Positions 26,201 through 37,989 of a stretch of DNA of 64,000 nt are shown piece by piece. A model generated the notes under the pieces. It was not told the DNA's origin. It saw nothing but the letters and a program-made list of their open reading frames with translations, and did no database searches. The translations under genes were made by a program, and so were the position numbers. The DNA is from Psettodes erumei (taxonomy: Eukaryota > Chordata > Actinopteri > Pleuronectiformes > Psettodidae), in NCBI GenBank assembly GCA_016785225.1, contig JAFBJZ010000429.1:62001-126000 (forward strand), given 5' to 3'. Within the stretch, counting starts at the first letter, position 1, and every line of letters starts with the position of its first letter.

Positions 26201-29200
26201 CAGGTTTTACAGCTACGGTTTCAGTATCAGCACCACAGCATCTCTGGACTGATACACAGTCAGTCAGGGATTGAGATTTAATTTTAGAAATTACTGAGGC
26301 TCTTTCCAAGCACACTAAACAAAATTAAAATTTTGACCCTAATGATGGGGCTCACAACTCTTACTGAGAGGGACATGAATGTCTCAAGCTAATTTCACGG
26401 ACATCTACTAAAACATGTTGACATGAGTGTTGCCTAAAAAGTATGGTGGCATTAATCGGAAACATCAGGGAATGACCAAAGTTATCAGCAATCATTGTTT
26501 GGAAACCCTGAATATCTGTAAAAATTTTATAACAATCCATCCAAGAGTTGCCAGAATATTTCAGTCTGACCAAGCCTGAAAATATCCGAATGTGCCTCAT
26601 AAACACAACATGTGTAATGTGTCAAATCAAATCAAATGATGTAAACCCCTCCTCAGGTCATCAAATTCAGAATTGTCAGATGCAGTTATTAAAAACACCA
26701 AGCTTCCATTTTTAGCCTCTGATAAACCAGCACCGACAGCTCACGTTGTGCTCTTTACCGGTGACAAAACTCTCACCCATCCTTAACATTCACGCAAACA
26801 ATAATCCGCTCTTCCCATGGGTCCTTTGTGACTCATCTAAATTGCTGCCATTCACCGTTTGCACACTGCCTGGCAGAAAAGGCGCGTACTGAAAGGCAAA
26901 CCGCTCGCTCTGCAAAGCGGCACAACACGCCAGAGCCCGCGACGGCAGCGAAGGCATCCGGGAGAAAAGATCTCTTTGTAAAGGGCAGAACAAATGGAGC
27001 AACAGTGCTGAAAGTGGTTGTCCGTGCCATGGTGCGAGGAGATATTGAAAGGAGTCTCAGAATGAGGGTGATAGAGAGGGAAGGAAAGAGTTCCATGGTT
27101 TAAGTCGTGTTTGTGGTCTGTAATGGAGTATTGTCTGGACCTTTCTCACTGACCACCAGCATCATGTTGTTGTGAGCTCATAGCAAAACACAACAGCTAT
27201 ATTGTTTGATTGTTACAGTATTTGTCTGTAATGTCTGAACACGGCTCTGCCAAATTATCACTGTAGTGTCACATTGTGCCCAATCAAAGCCACACTGGTG
27301 TCACTGTGTTGCTACAGCGATTTTACAACATATGAATTTAAATACTGCGCTGTCCACATACTTTTGGCCATATAGAATATAACGTATATATAATGCATTT
27401 GATTTGTCAGAGCCCTGTGCACTGATCCGTGTTGATCTTTTATGACACAGTGGCAAGGTGAGACGCAGGAGTTTTGTCCCAACGCCAAGGTGGTGCTGGT
27501 CGGCTGTAAGCTGGACATGAGGACGGACATCAACGTCATGAGAGAGCTTTCCAAACACAGACTCATTCCCGTCACCCACGAACAGGTGAGGCTCTTCAAC
27601 CTGCATGTGTGTGCTGTTCCGTTTCCAGCCAGTGTCTGTGACCAACCCATCAACGCCACAGAACTGAACAGTATTTATTTTGCATTACGACATTTGAAAC
27701 ATGCATGGCATATGGTTTTAAATGTATGGTCCTTCTCTAATTTTCCACTCCGGCGATTTTCATTTGCCGACATTAGCGCGGACACATTTTCGTATAAAAT
27801 TTAATAGTATCGTCCTGAACAAATGACATCTATTACTTTGTTCTCCTGTGCACACAAACAAAACCCCTGAAAATGGATTCAGAGAGTGACATTTGCTTCA
27901 GATCATAACTTCAACAAATACGGAAACACAGGGTAGTATAAAAGACCTGGGCCCGAACAAAGAGGGAGACAAACAGCAGGATGTGCGATAATACAATTGT
28001 TTTGTTTGTGTCTTGGAGCGATGAACGCTGGCACGCATGAATTTTAATAGCCTATTTTCATGTAAATGTGAATTCCCACGTCTTGGCAGCCTTCTGTCAA
28101 CAAATTAATATTTTCTCATACCTCCGAGAAAACAAAGGTAACGACCTTCATTGTCCTGTCAGTAACGGCATCAAAATTGCACCATCAAGATCTGAGATGA
28201 GGTTTCTCTGCATAAATTGATTTAGATAGATTTACAAAAACCATGGATTAAACATCTATATGTTTTCCCTAAAAATGTGACTGCAGCCACTTTCAACTCT
28301 GAAACTATTTCTCCATTTTCTTTCAATCTTCTAAAGCTAAATCGTGTTTCTTTTTATACATCCACACTGTGTTACACAAGTATAATCACCCTGCATTTCG
28401 TGCTAAAAAGTCACAAATGCTGTGAAAGAGACGTGTAAGACTAATTATTATAGTGGTTTGAGTAAATGTGTGGGATCTCTACAGTTCAGCCACTTGAACA
28501 AACTGATCCCCAGGGGAAGTGCATTCACCAGAAGAAACCGCACAGTTCACGTGCTAATAAACTGCACATGAACTGCTGCAATCGGCTTAAGGCCGTCATG
28601 AAACGGGACTCGAAGCGTCGGAACGTTTCCTCCCTCGTAGCTCAGCTCCAGCCTTTAATATCTGTCGCACAGACGGAATAATGCTGCCCACTCCCGCAGC
28701 TACGCTTAACTTCCTCGGTGCGGCTCCAACATCTCCAACACTGACACTGTCACACAGTTCAGATGTTTCTTTGTGAAACAAAGTTGCTGAGAAACACAAT
28801 GAACATAGCAGCAGTAGTAGTCCCATTCTCCCTGTTAAAGGGCTTCTTCTGCCCCTTAAAGCAAATTTGATACATCGGGCTTCATAAATGAAAATTTACT
28901 TTAATGACTTGACTAGATTGAAGACCTAGAGAAGGGCTGCAGGTAAATCAATATAAGACAGCCAGGTTTCCCCTTTTGTATTACATCATACACCCAACCA
29001 CTGGTATACAAAAATGAACAAACCATACACAAGTTCAACCAGTTCAAATTTAAGGGGACGTTAACCACACCTGGGAACAGGATGAGGTTTTAGGCTCGTG
29101 TTTTATGTTCACACAGATAGGACTTGCATATTTCATAGCTGCGTGGAGGAGCTTGGCTATCTGTATGCCCCAGCTGGCTATCATGCTTCTGAGAGTGTAG

Positions 29201-30341
29201 GCTTTTATTGAGTTACTGGGGGGGGGGGTCTGAGTTCCATAAATGCAAGAGAGGGATAATCTAACAGCAAAAAACAAAGCTGTGATGATGATAATACATG
29301 TTTAGGTCTTGTTTTAAAAGTCTATTGACAATCCAATTGCTCAGGACTGAGTGACTTTTTAAAAATCAAAAGCAAAAAAAAAAAAAAAAAAAAATCACCA
29401 AATATGTTACATGATGTTGCTCCAACTCCATCAAATTACATGAGGCGTCCTCAGGATTCAAGTATGCAAAACCCGTCATTTCCATCACATGATCCCTCTC
29501 CGTCTCTCTCGCCCATGCATCCAATTTCACAAGTTGTTTGTCATAGCTCTGAGCATTAGCGCTCTGCAGCTTTAAAGGTGAGTCACTCACTTTTGGACTA
29601 CAAACAAACACAAACTGAGCCAGAGGGCTGGATAAATGCCTGAATTTTTAAAGTGCACTAATCAATATTTTATGGCAAATATCAATAAAAAAACAACAAC
29701 ACATGAAATGTGAAATAAGGGGTTCGTAGTGAAGAAGCCATATAATCTTTGGACTCAGCAGTTCCCCTCAACTCTGTGGAGCATTTTGGCATCTTTCAGA
29801 TTGTTGTTTTGGTTGTTTGTTTTTTTTAATCTGCAGCGTTAATATTTGCTTCAGCCTGGCTGTTTGACTTAATCACATTCACAGCAGCAGCAGAGAGTTG
29901 TTTTCAGTGAAAAAGCTCTGGTAAAACCACTAAATGTAACGTACCCCAACACCAAAACAGCAAACAAAGACAGCCTGAGGTGAAGTGAATAGTGGACTTC
30001 AATTGGCCCAAAAATGACTAAATGTAGCTTTAAGTCTACAATGTTTATTCGTCCTCTTAACCACATTTTGTATTTTTCATTTTCAGGGCACTAATTTGGC
30101 GAGGCAGATTGGCGCCGTTGCCTACGCAGAGTGCACTTCAAAATATTCGGAGAACAGCGTCCGGGATGTTTTCCACGTCACCACGTTGGCTTCCGTGTCC
30201 CGCATCCACCGGCCTCAGCTCAAACGTGCTGGCTCACGTCGCGGCCTCAAGCGGGTCTCCCAGCAGCCGCCCCGGACTGAGATCCATGAGCACCCACCTC
30301 CCATTAGGAAGGACCGGGCCAAAAGCTGCGTGCTCATGTAA
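8804..30341 (+). CDS. rnd2: Rnd2, atypical Rho-family GTPase (complete)
   Basis: The coding exons are 8804-8908, 10101-10188, 24750-24859, 27451-27585 and 30087-30341. They have GT-AG junctions and continuous phase and give 230 residues (human Rnd2 has 227). The protein is a membrane-attached Rnd GTPase that antagonises RhoA signalling and acts in neuronal migration and neurite branching. Visible motifs are the P-loop GDTQCGKT (residues 15-22), the effector loop VPTVFENYTA (38-47), the switch II segment WDTSGSAYYDN (61-71), the G4-type CKLDMR (120-125) and the C-terminal farnesylation box CVLM (227-230). Switch II has Ser-64 and Ser-66 where classical Rho proteins have Ala and the catalytic Gln. 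This is the Rnd hallmark of a GTPase that hydrolyses little or no GTP. The core between residues 36 and 145 is nearly identical to the human protein. The basic tail after residue 175 is more divergent. Intron 2 is very long (14.6 kb). Confidence 0.97.
9865..9893. repeat. (CA)n microsatellite
   Basis: About 14 CA units lie in rnd2 intron 1. Confidence 0.95.
10029..10066. repeat. Poly-C followed by (AC)n microsatellite
   Basis: About 12 C residues are followed by 13 AC units, ending 34 bases before the acceptor of rnd2 exon 2. This places a low-complexity tract beside the branch-point region. Confidence 0.95.
10829..10850. repeat. (GACA)n microsatellite
   Basis: About five AGAC units lie in rnd2 intron 2. 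Confidence 0.9.
10979..11016. repeat. (AC)n microsatellite
   Basis: About 19 AC units lie in rnd2 intron 2, in the opposite orientation to the GT tract about 210 bases downstream. Confidence 0.95.
11227..11264. repeat. (GT)n microsatellite
   Basis: About 19 GT units are present. Together with the AC tract at 10979-11016 they form an inverted pair about 210 bases apart, able to pair in single-stranded RNA or DNA. Confidence 0.95.
11620..12124 (+). mobile_element. Non-autonomous inverted-repeat element, teleost dispersed family
   Basis: The two ends are imperfect inverted repeats. The left end reads TTTTTTGGAAAT, then AAATGAAGCTGCAG, then TAAGCTTAGCTTGGCA, then ACTGGAAAA. The reverse complement of the right end reads CTTTTTGGAAAT, AAATGTGAAGCTACAG, TTAGCTTAGCTTAGCA and ACTGGAAAA. 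The element is about 505 bases long with no transposase. The internal sequence (CCTACCAGCACCTCTAAA, CATTATATCTCATTTGTTT) matches a family I know to be abundant in percomorph genomes. I cannot assign a superfamily from the ends alone. Target-site duplications are not evident, which suggests an old insertion. Confidence 0.7.
12521..12545. repeat. (GT)n microsatellite
   Basis: About 12 GT units lie in rnd2 intron 2. Confidence 0.93.
14225..14245. repeat. (AC)n microsatellite
   Basis: About 10 AC units lie in rnd2 intron 2. Confidence 0.93.
15230..15480 (+). repeat. Old teleost dispersed repeat fragment
   Basis: The string of motifs AACATTTAGCAGCTAA, GAGTTGG, ACAGAGCTAAAAGAACA, TGGATATTGGACT and CTAAATGAATGCTAATG resembles a dispersed repeat I recognise from many percomorph introns. 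There is no coding capacity, and the boundaries are approximate. Confidence 0.4.
19296..19324. repeat. (GT)n microsatellite
   Basis: About 14 GT units lie in rnd2 intron 2. Confidence 0.95.
21295..21334. repeat. (GT)n microsatellite
   Basis: About 20 GT units lie in rnd2 intron 2. Confidence 0.95.
23174..23214. repeat. (GT)n microsatellite
   Basis: About 20 GT units lie in rnd2 intron 2. Confidence 0.95.
24860..27450 (+). other. rnd2 intron 3
   Basis: This 2.6 kb intron contains a fragment of an old dispersed repeat near 26340-26590 and a locally GC-rich stretch near 26870-27060 that I could not assign. No nested gene is seen. Confidence 0.88.
26340..26590 (+). repeat. Old dispersed repeat (family B), first copy
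   Basis: Motifs such as ATAACAATCCATCCAAGAG and ATTTCAGTCTGACCAA match a common teleost repeat. A related copy lies near 37990-38480 in the opposite orientation, with CTGGATGGATTTCCATGAAA and GTCCAGACTGAAATAT. Boundaries are approximate and there is no coding capacity. Confidence 0.5.
27586..30086 (+). other. rnd2 intron 4
   Basis: This 2.5 kb intron contains a 21-base A homopolymer at 29374-29394. I see no coding exon or element with clear ends. Confidence 0.88.
29374..29394. repeat. Poly-A homopolymer
   Basis: A run of about 21 A residues lies in rnd2 intron 4, with no retroposon body obvious upstream. Confidence 0.9.
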
Positions 30342-30691
30342 GGACCAGGGTCTACACAGCGAGCTGACCCACGTGCGTCGATGGGCACGAGCCGTGCGGC
30401 GCATGAACTTAATTTATTGGTGAATTCTTGTCAGATCTTTGCACTGCATAAAGGACAATGTGATGAAAACAAGAACAAATGCTATCCTGTGGAGTTCTTT
30501 AAGGAATTGTTTGTTCTTCTTTAGCAAAAAATCTCCTTGTTATTTTTCTCTGTGGCTGTGTTCTCTGGGGGGGCATTATAGTGGCAAAAGCTATTTTTCT
30601 TTAATGCTTTTCCTTGAAAAACTGGACAAACAACATGGTCATGGACACAAACAGGCTGGTTAGCAAATGACACACAAGACCAGAGGGAAGA

Positions 30692-30697
30692 AATAAA
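30692..30697 (+). terminator. Candidate polyadenylation signal of rnd2
   Basis: AATAAA lies about 350 bases after the rnd2 stop codon. A second AATAAA occurs near 31097. Which one is used cannot be told from sequence. Confidence 0.4.
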
Positions 30698-32407
30698 AGG
30701 AAAAAAGTCTGTCATGGAGGAACCAGCAGTAACAGCTGGTTTTAACCTCCGTTATGTTGTTTCCTGTTTCGAATTGCTCTTCTCTCTTTAAGTGTTTAAG
30801 TAAATGAAGCACAATACCATGCGCGCAAACTGCTGTTATCCGCAGTGAACTCTGCTGCTCCACGTCACGTGACATGTTGAAAAAGAAAATCTGGGCAAGA
30901 CAAAACTACTCGTGGGCTGAGATGGCACTAATTTTCTTAAACCACAAGTGCATTTACTATTGAAACCTGAATAATCACTCACCACGTAATACTGAAGTGT
31001 GTCAAATTAATACTGTTCCAATAATCCACACCGGGAAGGAAATTCACAGAGGGAGTTAAGAGGGTGACTGTTACGTTGTACATGTAATAATGAAATAATA
31101 AAAAAAAACTTGCTCTGCTGAGTGTTGGAACATCTTTAATATTTAAGTTCTTCATTTGACTGTGATTTGGCCTTGATCCTGAATAATTCTGCTTAGGGAA
31201 GTGTATAAATGGGAAATCTCTACTTCTGAGCATTTTGTTTCAGAAAGACCCGGACATTTCTCTTTGAAAAAGTTTCTCCTATATCTTGTGGCAGATGTAA
31301 TTTTTCACTTGAATAAGATTTCCAAATCAAATCAACAGCCCGGAAATATTAACAGCAAAAAATAAATAAAATAAAATAAAACGACAAAGCCTTAAATTTA
31401 CCGTATGCCCAAGGTAGGTAGACAAAATCCTTATCATTATCATGAATGGATTAAACGGCACATACGTAACAGGATAATGAAGCACCCAATCATTCCACCC
31501 CAATTAAAACACCAACTGTCCAACCTGCAAATGACAGTCTCAGAGGAACAACACTACCTCACAGTCTGTTTACAGGTCATGGAGAGAACTATGACAATAT
31601 GTAAAACAAGTTGTATAAAGGCCTTTGTTTCTCCAGAGGGTCTGATTGTCTGATGGTGTTGCTAAATCAGAGGAGTAGCTTTTTAATGGTGGTGGCGGGT
31701 TGGCTGCACATCCTGCACATCAGCAGAGTTTTTGAACACAAGAGAACTGTTTCCTTTAAATAAGAGAAGCAGCTAAGACCCCCCACACGTCAGTGTGAAC
31801 TCAGAAAGCACTGAGATCAAATTACCTTTTGACTCAGTCTTTCTCACCAGAGTAGCTTTAATGACAACTGCCAAATTACTTATTTAAAAGGTGCAGTCGA
31901 ATGATCGGGGTGTGCTGTATGCCAGTCCTGCAGAGTTTTATATTTCTTTGAGTTAATAATACAATGAGAAGCTACAGCTGGCAGTGTATGCCCTCTCTGT
32001 GAGGGAGCTGTCTTGACCTATCCTTCTTTACAATCCACAGGCTCACTGGAGGGATCGCTTTTGAAAAGGGAGCCAGCGTTACATTGTGTTAGATACAATG
32101 CACGCATTTTCTTTACGGAAATGAAACTGAGAGAGGACGCATATGCTTCCTGCAACAGTTCACTCTGCTGTCTTCTGATTTTCATCAAAGCAGTCAACAT
32201 TTCTCGGCGTTGTGATCGAAAATGTCACCTTCATAGCGACATTTGTGTCACGCTTTCTTTCAAATGCTTAAAATCACTTCAGCAGCATTATGAGTATATT
32301 CTCCTCATATTAAATGCATGCAGCTGTTTCAGATTGTATTCGTGCATTCATGAGGGTTGCAGTTTGACCTTTAACTGTGACTGTTGTTCCATTTGTTTCC
32401 CACCGCC

Positions 32408-32629
32408 ATGGACGAGGCCCCGCAGCAACTTGCTGACTCTGTCAGCAACAGCAAAGTGACATTTCACAGCATCGCTGCCACGTTGCCACACGGGGAGCGC
32501 GAGGTCGCACCACACGCCCAAGGCAAGACCCGGGCAGACCTCCAGTCAGAGGGGAGGAGGACGGCCGCACACACTGAGCGACAACAAGCCGGCATGTATA
32601 TACACCGTACAACAACGTCTGCATACTAA
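32408..32629 (+). CDS. Hypothetical 73-residue open frame with strong start context
   Basis: The ATG sits in CACCGCCATGG, a near-ideal vertebrate start context, and opens a frame of 73 codons ending TAA. Local GC and CpG content is higher than in the surroundings. The product begins MDEAPQQLADSVSNSK and is hydrophilic, with no signal peptide or membrane segment. I do not recognise it, and there is no clear upstream acceptor or polyadenylation signal. It may be a chance frame in a CpG-rich stretch or part of an unannotated transcript. Confidence 0.15.
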   Translation: MDEAPQQLADSVSNSKVTFHSIAATLPHGEREVAPHAQGKTRADLQSEGRRTAAHTERQQAGMYIHRTTTSAY

Positions 32630-35600
32630 TTTCCTCTGAAGTGCTGGTGGCGGTTTATAATAGCCGTTCAGATTGATGGATGATGATTCTCAGTAGTGTG
32701 GTGTAATTCTGAATATAGTGCATTAAATGCTAGTTTATTATCCACATACAAAGTCATGTTCTCTATTAGCATAATCATAGAAAGAATAAGCCTTCTGGCT
32801 GTCTGGTCTGGTATAATAGGACCTAATTACATGTGAATTTTCCACTGTTATCTGTGATACTCTGCACTTTAGTTCTAGATACCAGCTGCAGTCGCAACGA
32901 AGGCTCAGTAAGATCAAGGAAGGGGAGAGATTCACAGGCCTCAAGGACCTTTGCCTCAGGCACTGGGTCAGCCTCTGCGTCTGTGTAAGAAATGTTTGTT
33001 GATGCTCCAGAGAATGTGAAAGATGTCACTTTTTAAGTCTCTCCAGCCTTTGGATGTGAACACCCCGCCCCTTGTCCTTGCTGCCTCACCAGGCTCAGTG
33101 ATGTTCCACTCAAAAGCCAAATAATATTGCAGCAACTGGTGAGGATACTGTAGCTACAGCTTTCTATTAATGGGAAGGACTGTCAGATGTGAGCTGAGGG
33201 GATCTGTCTGAGAGAAGTAGCCCCTGAAAGTAGGTAGGCGAAAATATGAACTCAAAATGGTCCGGAAAATGTAAGACAAGACCAGAGAGGGAAAAAGACC
33301 AGAGGCATTAACAGTATGTATAATGCAGTTCCTGCATAAAAGCAACCAGGGATGAGCCCTTGAAATACATCCTGTGACCACAGACTGACCGTACAGGAGG
33401 CAGTAAGGATTGAATGCATGAGTAAACAAAGGGTGAAGGGGAGGGAGAAAACACACTGCTCCATTCAGTTTCATCAAAAACTGAACATCATAACCTTCAT
33501 CCAGGCAGGATTTGTTGATGGACCGTTGCATTCGAATGCATTAGTTTCAGCTAAGTGTACCTAATGCACTGGCAGCTGAGTGAGAGGGAGGAATCAGATA
33601 AGTAAAGGGCATAGAGAAACTGAACGCTTTTGTTTGAAGGAGATGCACGATGCATGTAACAGCACACCCAGCAAAATGTTGTCCCAGGCTGATACAAGTC
33701 CTCCATAACAGTCCATACACATGCAGCAAAAGCCCTGTAACTCTGTAAATCATGCATGAAATTTGCACAATCATCTTTAAAATGAAGGCCCTCAGAAGAC
33801 GTACCCAAACAAAACACGCATAATTTCTCTAGGGGCGAATTTTCTTTACGCTTGTGGTCAGTACAAAGACTCAACTGGTAGGCAGAGCCATCCGAGCTGA
33901 CTCGACAGGCAGTCCTTAGTCCTGCTCCGCATGATTCAGAGCCTCGCTGCATTTCAGTCCCCCCATCTAATCGCAGAGCATTTACCTGGAATGTGAAGCG
34001 AATGTGTTACAGAGAAGCAACAGCAGCAATAGAGGCTTCAAATTTAGATTACAACCTGTGCCCTGAACTCCCTGTGAGATAAGCCAGCCACATGTAAAAT
34101 GATGTGAAGTCACGCACGGTCATGCAAAAAGTTCACCTGTAATTATGCTAATTTTAACATGTAAAATTCATTAGGAAGGAAGGACAGAAGTTTGTTTCCA
34201 GCAGGACAGGAATCTATCTATCTATCTAGATGTACTGCTTTAACCGCATTATTATTATATGGACCATTATCCTGATCCAAACACACTTCGCAGGGGGTCC
34301 ATTTTTCATTTTAATTCCACTATAAAGCAGCACTGATCAGTGACCACCGAGGCTCAGCCCTTCTGCATCTTTAATGCTCTTCCTGCTTGTACAGTGTCAG
34401 TGGCCATAAAACTAAAGTCTAATGCTCTGAGGGTGGAGGAAGTCTGACAGGACTGCTCTATTATCTGTTCAGTTCCGCTCAAATCCTCGCTTTTGAAATC
34501 ACAAGGAAAGGCAGTTCGCTGAAATAAGGCTGGCAACAAGCATCAAGCACCCAATATAAGCAACACAGTGGTAATGCTGGGGTAATGGTTGCCGTGTCAG
34601 GGGGAGCGAGTGACTCATTAAAAATTCAAGACCCATTTAAACAGTATGTAAAATTGAGCAGATTAAAAATATATGTGCCCTGGGTCCAGGAGGGGGTAAG
34701 ACTTCTCCCTCTGTTTTCTCTGTGCAACAATGAAGGCGGCAAATTTGTGGAGTCGAGACCGCGGGAAAGCACATACACAAATAATCCAAATGCATCTCCA
34801 AATACAAGCATGCATACTGTGTGGTACACACAGTCAAAATTTAAAAAAAAAAAAGGCGGTGTGTCTGAAATTGGATTTTTACTATGGTAGAGCTCTTGCA
34901 AATTTAAGTAGGCGTAAACAAAGCTCATACTGAAGAGCCTGACATGTTCAAATAAACAATCTGTGTCTTTCTTTGTGCGAGAGAGAAAGTTTTTAGAGGC
35001 AGCATGGACCTGTTTTTGCAAGAAAACCAAACCAGTTGGTTCTCCAAATAGTTTTCACTGTTCGTGACCCGGCTTTAAGGACTTTGTTGAAGAGACACTT
35101 GCAGACAGTTGTTCGGGTTACTGCCAAAGGGTGCGACCAAAAATACTGTTAAAATACTTCTGGAGGCCCCAGGCCAGCAAGTAATGAGGATCACAGCAGC
35201 AGCAAAGTGTGAGAGCAATCAGGGTCATCGTGGATGAGCGCACTCATCATTCACAGCTGCTTGACTACAGAGGGCCGACAGGGTGGGGCATCTTCAATCT
35301 AAAACATCTGAACACAGACGAATTACAGTTATTAACCAATGGAGAAACAAGACTTCGTTCTTACTGTCTTTTTACTTAGGCAACAACGTTACGTGTCAGC
35401 TTAATTTCATTTGTCGACTGGCTTATTTAAAGACTTGATTCAGCTTCTTATGTCCGCTCACTCGTACTTATCTTTATGCGTGTAATGATGTTACAGTAGA
35501 AAATAACAATGATTCTGGAACAGGGACGGGAAACTCAGAGAGATCTGGCCGCAATTATTTTACCAGACTGTGACCATGCACTTCCACCAGTAGCCTTATA

Positions 35601-35805
35601 GCTACTGATAAAGAACAAAATATGTCATTAACTAAAGTTTGCATGCATACGTTTTATGTTCTTCATATTTAAATGCATTTCTGAATTTCTCTTTTCATTA
35701 ATGTATAACAGAAACCAAATATCCACATTCATAAGCGCATTGATAGTAGTTAGCTAGTAATAATGTTACCCACCTGGTGTGTGGTGCAGTGCGGCATCGG
35801 ACGGT

Positions 35806-36353
35806 CCACGCAGTAGTGGTGTGCGATACTGCATATTTACTGCAAGTAAATACAGGCCAGTATCGCTGATACCGATACCAATACCGATACTTATCAATAA
35901 ATAAGGTAGATGCGTCATAGAATTGCTAAATCTCAATTAATTTTCATGACCTTAAGTGTTTTTTTGTGATGTTTCCTTTTTGTATTATTAAATAGTTGAA
36001 ACCCAGGACAGAATTAGGACAACGTTTATAATTAAATAAAAAATACTTTATCTTAATGTTTTAAGAAAAATCTTTTTGCTTTTGCGCGTCTAAGTCACGT
36101 CACGTGACTCATGTGCATGTGCATCATGTACATCTGAACACAAGAGCGTGTTTGTGCCTGCTCTGCGCTGACACAGGAGCGGCGAGTCCGGCGACCTGGC
36201 TGTTTCCTCTTTGCCGAAACCGCAGCATTGCAAACAAGAGCGGAACTTAAAGTAAAGAATCGATCTCACCAGGATGGTATCGATCCGATACGATACCAAC
36301 TTGGTATCGATGCTATCGATATTTGGATCGATCCGCCCACCACTACCACACAG
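35806..36353. mobile_element. Non-autonomous hAT element with 8-base target duplication
   Basis: The element body is 35814-36345 (532 bases). Its ends are inverted: TAGTGGTGTGCG on the left and, reverse-complemented, TAGTGGTGGGCG on the right. The flanks CCACGCAG (35806-35813) and CCACACAG (36346-36353) form an 8-base target-site duplication with one mismatch, the hAT superfamily signature. Subterminal regions are dense in GATAC/GATCG repeats (GATACCGATACC; GGTATCGATCC). There is no transposase frame inside. It has inserted into an older hAT-like transposase remnant. Confidence 0.75.
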
Positions 36354-36960
36354 TCCCGAGCCCTGCGAACAAGGTGCTTGTTCCTGGGTCGCTGGTGCCA
36401 CACTTTTAACAGTCGTGTCATGCAAAGATGCTCGTTTTAACACCTGCTGGTGCCCGTCGAACGAACTGTCAATTGTTGTTGTGAATACGAACAGCTGGCT
36501 AACGTCGATCACCTCTGTACTCTCATCCAGCGCTAAGGAGGAGTTAGCTCCCCCTCCACACGAACGTCAAAAAATCGCATCACTGTGAGCACCAGTTTCA
36601 AATATTTTAGCCATGTTATCATCTCCAAAAAGCTTTAGCCATCTCCGCTGCACATCGCTTCACCGCCTCTCCATCCGACAAGGGCTTATTAGCTTGAGCA
36701 TACTTAAAGGAAAACAGCGTAAGATGCGCTGAGAGTGTGCTCCTGTGTAGTTTTAAACCTTGAAGTATATAGTGTTGCAGTGGCGACTTGCGTATGTTCG
36801 TCTCTGAATTCCTTAAAAAGAGAAGTTGTTTCCCATTGTGACTGAAAGTGACGGATAACCGCCATGTCTCTCTTCTTGGCGCACTTGCCGCTCTTCCTCG
36901 CGGCTGAAGCGGAGGCTGATGAGAAGTTTGTCAAGCTGGTTTTCGGAGCGCCCTCTGCTG
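36354..36960 (-). pseudogene. Degraded hAT (ZBED/GTF2I-repeat-like) transposase fragment
   Basis: On the minus strand, starting near 36930, a broken reading frame gives AKKRDMAVIRHFQSQWE, then after a frameshift AQANKPLSDGEAVKRCAAEM, and after further breaks LALDESTEVIDVSQLFVF (near 36520). The order matches the N-terminal region, the KPFTDGE-type motif and the start of the RNase H-like core (LALDEST) of hAT transposases related to ZBED5/FAM200 proteins. Frameshifts and stops are present and the catalytic core is truncated, so it is dead. The copy is interrupted at its downstream side by the non-autonomous hAT element. Confidence 0.7.
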
Positions 36961-37062
36961 GGGACCAGTATTATTTCAGTTGGGATCTGGTTCGGATGTG
37001 TTAACGGCCTGCTTGCTTCCAATGCCATTTTAACAACAATTTACTCTTGGAATTTGGAAATT

Positions 37063-37082
37063 GAATGAATGAATGAATGAAT
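37063..37082. repeat. (GAAT)n microsatellite
   Basis: About five GAAT units lie in the rnd2-brca1 intergenic region. Confidence 0.9.
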
Positions 37083-37989
37083 ATTATATCATTTTAATTT
37101 AATTTTAATTATTTGGCCCAGACAAATCCAAAAATAGTGAGAGATAGCCATTAAAATATTCCAGAGCTCAAGTGGAAAGCTTTGCTTGTTTGCCTGACTC
37201 TCAGATAAAAAGTCCAGCGCCCAAATATATTTGGTTTCCCATGACAGAAAACTCAGAAAATCAGCAAATAGTCACATTAGAGATGCTGTAACCAGGGGAT
37301 TTTTTTGTTTGAAGAGTCTACAGCCAGGCTGAATGACAACCAAACACCTGGGTCTTTTCCAGTGGGCCTGCTCTTGTAGCTCCTCTCGTCAAATAGTTTG
37401 TAACTGTTGTTTAGCTCTTGTTGGAGGCACAGAGAAGGCCCAAGCAAACACATGCTCTTGTGTCACTGCGAAAAAACAGGAAAAATCACTCTGCTCATGC
37501 CAGAATTTGGCTGGGGGGTAAATGACTGCCCTCAGGTGTTTGAAGCAAATGCCAATCTACTCGTACATGTTTGCATACACGCACACAGATGTGCAGCTTC
37601 ACAGAGAAACGAGCACGTTGAAACCTTCCAGATGGCCGAGCAGATTGTTTTGTGCTAATTTCCCCTGTGAAACATACGAACAGAAATATCTTCCGACAAC
37701 GGGATACTCCAGTCCATGCTGAGGCATTAAGGCTCCACAACTGCAGACACCTAACAGGCAACCTACTTTTCACACAAAGACCTGCTCACACATGCAGCTG
37801 TAACTCAGTTAGCATTAAACAGCAAGTTCTGTCTTTACACAGAGAAAGTGTACCTTGTGACCAATTAATTATACTTAAATTGGGTATGCCCTATTCTGTA
37901 AATAGCCTGACTTTGCTGACAAAGTCTTTTTGTCCGGCTCAGTTCTGATACTAATGTTCTGACTTCATCAAATGACTAAAAAGTTCAAT

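Noticed and set aside
26828..27103. 91-codon open frame in rnd2 intron 3
   Set aside because: Locally GC-rich, but both strands are open and neither product resembles a known family; no splice support.
32013..32459. 148-codon plus-strand open frame
   Set aside because: Cys-rich but patternless, no good start context, and AT-rich sequence typical of intergenic DNA.
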